From Abditibacteriaceae bacterium (GTDB lineage: Bacteria; Armatimonadota; Abditibacteriia; Abditibacteriales; Abditibacteriaceae), in NCBI GenBank assembly GCA_019239895.1, contig JAFAZH010000042.1, positions 42,788 to 106,787 on the forward strand: DNA of 64,000 nt. The letters are read 5' to 3'. The notes below the pieces were generated by a model, which made no database searches, was not told the origin of the DNA, and saw only the letters and a list, made by a program, of their open reading frames with translations. Made by a program: the position numbers and the translations under genes. Position 1 is the first letter of the stretch. Each line of letters begins with the position of its first letter. Positions 62,021 to 64,000 of this stretch are shown here, in pieces.

Positions 62021-62851
62021 CTACAAAGTAGCAACGCGCCGTCCATGCCCGGTTACTTTTGCTTCTCTAATCTGCGTTGTTAGCCATTGCTTGGCGTTAT
62101 GGGCGGCTTCGATTACGGGCAATCCTTGCGCCCGTTGCGCGGCAATGGCTGAGGCCAGCAAACATCCGGTGCCCCGCACCTCATACTCTGCTATACGTGG
62201 CGCACGAAGTTCAACTATCTCTGTGCCTGTAAGCAATAAATCTACAGCCTCATTCCCCAGCGGATTTGAACTGCTCTCTTCAACTATGTCCGTCCAGTGT
62301 CCACCTTTAATGAGTACACAGCGTGCTCTATAGCGATGATGAATGAATTGAGCTGCCTGAATCATGGATGCTCCGTCTGTAATAGGTTGACCTGTCAGTT
62401 GTATAGCTTCTGGAATGTTGGGCGTGACTAACTCTGCTAAGGGAAGTAGCTGCTCAGCAAGCTGCTTGGTCGTTGCCATATCAGAAAAGCGGGGGCCGCT
62501 GCTAGGCGCAAAAACCGTGTCAACGATAAGTGGGATATGGCTCAATTGCCGTAAGCGGACGGCCAGGCTGTTAACAATTTCGATAGTGGGCAACATACCA
62601 ACCTTGATAGCTCGTGGGGTAGTATCTTCCAGTAGATTATCCAGTTGAGCTTCAAACATCTTTGTGGATACCGGTTCAATGGCAACTACGCCCCTGGTGT
62701 TTTGAGCAATAACCGCCGTGGCCACGGTGCAACAATGGACGCCGAAAGCAGCCATCGCGCGAATATCGGCGGGCAGCCCGGCCCCGCCAGAGGGATCAAG
62801 GCCACCAATGGCCAGCGCGCACGGCACTGAACGCTCTAAAGATTCGTCCAT
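62021..62851 (-). CDS. thiD: hydroxymethylpyrimidine/phosphomethylpyrimidine kinase
   Basis: ThiD phosphorylates hydroxymethylpyrimidine (and its phosphate) for thiamine synthesis. Family marks are ALAIGGLDPSGGAGLPADIRAM at the start, TAVIAQNTRGV, IKVGMLPTIEIV, VDTVFAPSSGPRF, LVTPNIPEAIQLTG and the C-terminal anion hole RGTGCLLASAIAAQRAQG. I use the ATG at 62851; the longer frame from TTG at 62893 adds a Trp/Arg-rich stretch not seen in the family. No thiamine riboswitch motif was evident upstream. It is divergent from an SDR gene. Confidence 0.95.
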   Translation of the reverse strand: MDESLERSVPCALAIGGLDPSGGAGLPADIRAMAAFGVHCCTVATAVIAQNTRGVVAIEPVSTKMFEAQLDNLLEDTTPRAIKVGMLPTIEIVNSLAVRLRQLSHIPLIVDTVFAPSSGPRFSDMATTKQLAEQLLPLAELVTPNIPEAIQLTGQPITDGASMIQAAQFIHHRYRARCVLIKGGHWTDIVEESSSNPLGNEAVDLLLTGTEIVELRAPRIAEYEVRGTGCLLASAIAAQRAQGLPVIEAAHNAKQWLTTQIREAKVTGHGRRVATL

Positions 62852-62981
62852 AGTCTTCAGTCTACGCGGCCTCCACCACGCTGCAAATGCCAAAGTAGGA
62901 GCATTCGGCGTGGCATATCACTTGCCCCTGTCAAAAGCCAACTCAAGGGGAAATTCTTTACTCAAGTAGCGAGGTTGAAAT

Positions 62982-63872
62982 ATGTCACTTTCTTTTACCG
63001 CCACTGGAACGGGCGCGTTATTTAAGGCCGATACGAATACGCGACGGCGCGTTTTAGTTACGGGAGCCGCCGGGCGTATTGGTTCTTATTTCGCTGAAAA
63101 CTCAAAGGATAAATATGACTTGCGCCTGCATGTGCAGGGCAACGAAGAAGGTATAGAGAAGATTAAGCCACTGGGTGAAGTAGTAGCCTGTGATTTGTCA
63201 AAACTGGATAAATTGAAGGAGTTTTGCCAGGGCATAGATACCGTTGTTCACATGGCAGGCGACCCCAGCCCCTCGGCGACCTGGCAGGATTTATTAGATG
63301 CCAACATTACCGGTGTTTATAATATTTTTATCGCGGCTAAAGCGGCGGGTTGTCGTCGGGTGATTCATGCTTCCTCAATTCATGCCGTATCAGGTTATCC
63401 GTCTGATGTACAAGTTAAGACGACTGACCCCGTAAACCCCGGCGATTTGTATGGTGTGTCGAAGTGTTTTGGTGAAGCCCTAGGGCGTTACATGGCCGAA
63501 AAGGAAGGACTTTCGGTTATTACTTTGCGTATCGGAGCTTTTCAGCCAATTGAGGCGGCGCGCAAAGCAGAGTCCATTAATATGTTTGATGCGTTTGTAT
63601 CGCACCGTGATTTAAATCAACTTATTAACCGTTGTATTGATGTGGAAAATCTTCAATTCGCTATCTTCCACGGCTTAAGCAACAATCGCTTCAAGCGGCT
63701 CGATATTTCCGATGCCCGTGAACTGGTCGGCTATGATCCCCAGGATGATGCTGCCGAAGAAAACCCCAAATTGAAAGAATTGCAATTGAACGAAAAGGTG
63801 CAATCACATAGCGGCATTGCCGATGGGCAGAAATCGGGGATTCGAGAAGAGTTATCTAAGAGCGTGTTATGA
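62982..63872 (+). CDS. NAD-dependent epimerase/dehydratase (extended SDR, uronate-dehydrogenase-like)
   Basis: A Rossmann-fold enzyme with the nucleotide motif LVTGAAGRIGSYF (TGxxGxxG), an acidic strand end with VVACDLS, HMAGDPSPSATW, a catalytic-type Ser in IHASSIHAVSGYP and the YGVSK (Tyr-x3-Lys) pair. This combination is seen in the uronate dehydrogenase/sugar-epimerase branch; the substrate cannot be fixed. GAGG lies seven bases before the ATG. About 296 residues is a normal length. Its end is only 25 bases before an IS5-type transposase start, so an insertion sequence has probably landed next to it, but the gene seems intact. Confidence 0.88.
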   Translation: MSLSFTATGTGALFKADTNTRRRVLVTGAAGRIGSYFAENSKDKYDLRLHVQGNEEGIEKIKPLGEVVACDLSKLDKLKEFCQGIDTVVHMAGDPSPSATWQDLLDANITGVYNIFIAAKAAGCRRVIHASSIHAVSGYPSDVQVKTTDPVNPGDLYGVSKCFGEALGRYMAEKEGLSVITLRIGAFQPIEAARKAESINMFDAFVSHRDLNQLINRCIDVENLQFAIFHGLSNNRFKRLDISDARELVGYDPQDDAAEENPKLKELQLNEKVQSHSGIADGQKSGIREELSKSVL

Positions 63873-63896
63873 ACTTCTTATATAAACTTTGCGGCT

Positions 63897-64000
63897 ATGA
63901 ACCGCAAGCACTATCCGAGCGATGTGAGCCATGAGGAATGGGAATTCGTCATGCCCTATTTGACGTTGATGACGCCTGCTGCGCCCCAGCGCAAGCACGA
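63897..64000 (+). mobile_element. IS5-family transposase gene, N-terminal part cut by window end
   Basis: The open frame from 63897 reads MNRKHYPSDVSHEEWEFVMP and continues YLTLMTPAAPQRKHD to the window edge. SDVS.EEWE..PYL is a well-known N-terminal signature of IS5-type transposases with a DUF4096-like start. No stop occurs in the 34 codons seen. It implies an insertion sequence whose left end lies within about 25 bases after 63872; its terminal repeat cannot be defined without the right end. Confidence 0.8.

Noticed and set aside
62852..62981. Thiamine (TPP) riboswitch upstream of thiD
   Set aside because: The CUGAGA and conserved TPP-aptamer segments are not visible in the 130-base gap.

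Overview
The window looks like chromosomal DNA of a diderm (Gram-negative-type) bacterium outside the well-studied proteobacteria. It encodes LptD and an LptF/G permease, a three-POTRA BamA, a 2.3-kb-residue-scale TamB, a TolC/RND efflux cluster, PASTA-type kinase, several ECF sigma factors and proteins with long low-complexity extensions. This mix, moderate GC and Shine-Dalgarno (SD) sites that are often weak or absent would fit Armatimonadota/Abditibacteriota or a neighbouring phylum, but that placement is an inference; no rRNA is present to prove it.

Layout. 0.1-3.5 kb: an ECF sigma factor fused to membrane-associated FG-GAP repeats, then a small membrane protein. 3.5-7.5 kb: a secreted protein with two discoidin-like domains and the larB-larC nickel-pincer cofactor genes. 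7.6-18.4 kb: a MarR-headed efflux cluster (MarR, TolC, EmrA-like adaptor, RND pump, AcrA-like adaptor), all on the minus strand. 18.8-27.3 kb: an orphan ABC ATPase, an acyltransferase, a secreted protein, a PAS-PAS-GGDEF cyclase, a DUF1345 membrane protein and a VWA gene broken by three frameshifts. 27.4-35.97 kb: lptD and lptF/G, a BatA-like VWA protein with its DUF58 partner, and a DhnA-type aldolase. 36.1-45 kb: tRNA-Glu, an HD-GYP protein with a non-phosphorylatable receiver, and a sigma/anti-sigma/VIT-VWA operon followed upstream by a PASTA kinase with an altered active site. 45.2-57.6 kb: inorganic pyrophosphatase, ThpR, bamA, an ECF sigma factor and tamB. 57.9-64 kb: PIG-L deacetylase, a VapBC-like pair with a frameshifted toxin, a sugar-type ABC ATPase, thiD, an SDR dehydrogenase and the first 34 codons of an IS5-family transposase cut by the window edge.

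How they work together. The main theme is envelope biogenesis and sensing: BamA/TamB and LptD/LptFG build the outer membrane, the TolC system exports toxic compounds under MarR control, and three ECF sigma factors plus a Ser/Thr kinase and c-di-GMP enzymes are placed to respond to envelope or surface signals. Between genes there are many inverted repeats, including two copies of a ~115-bp hairpin element, a 47-bp perfect inverted repeat and a repeat that supplies the last codons of thpR.

No CRISPR array, rRNA operon, prophage or complete mobile element was seen. The most unusual items are the sigma-factor/FG-GAP fusion, the very long helical hairpins of both efflux adaptors with a Gly/Thr repeat loop in TolC, the ECF sigma gene between bamA and tamB, and the cluster of homopolymer-associated frameshifts.
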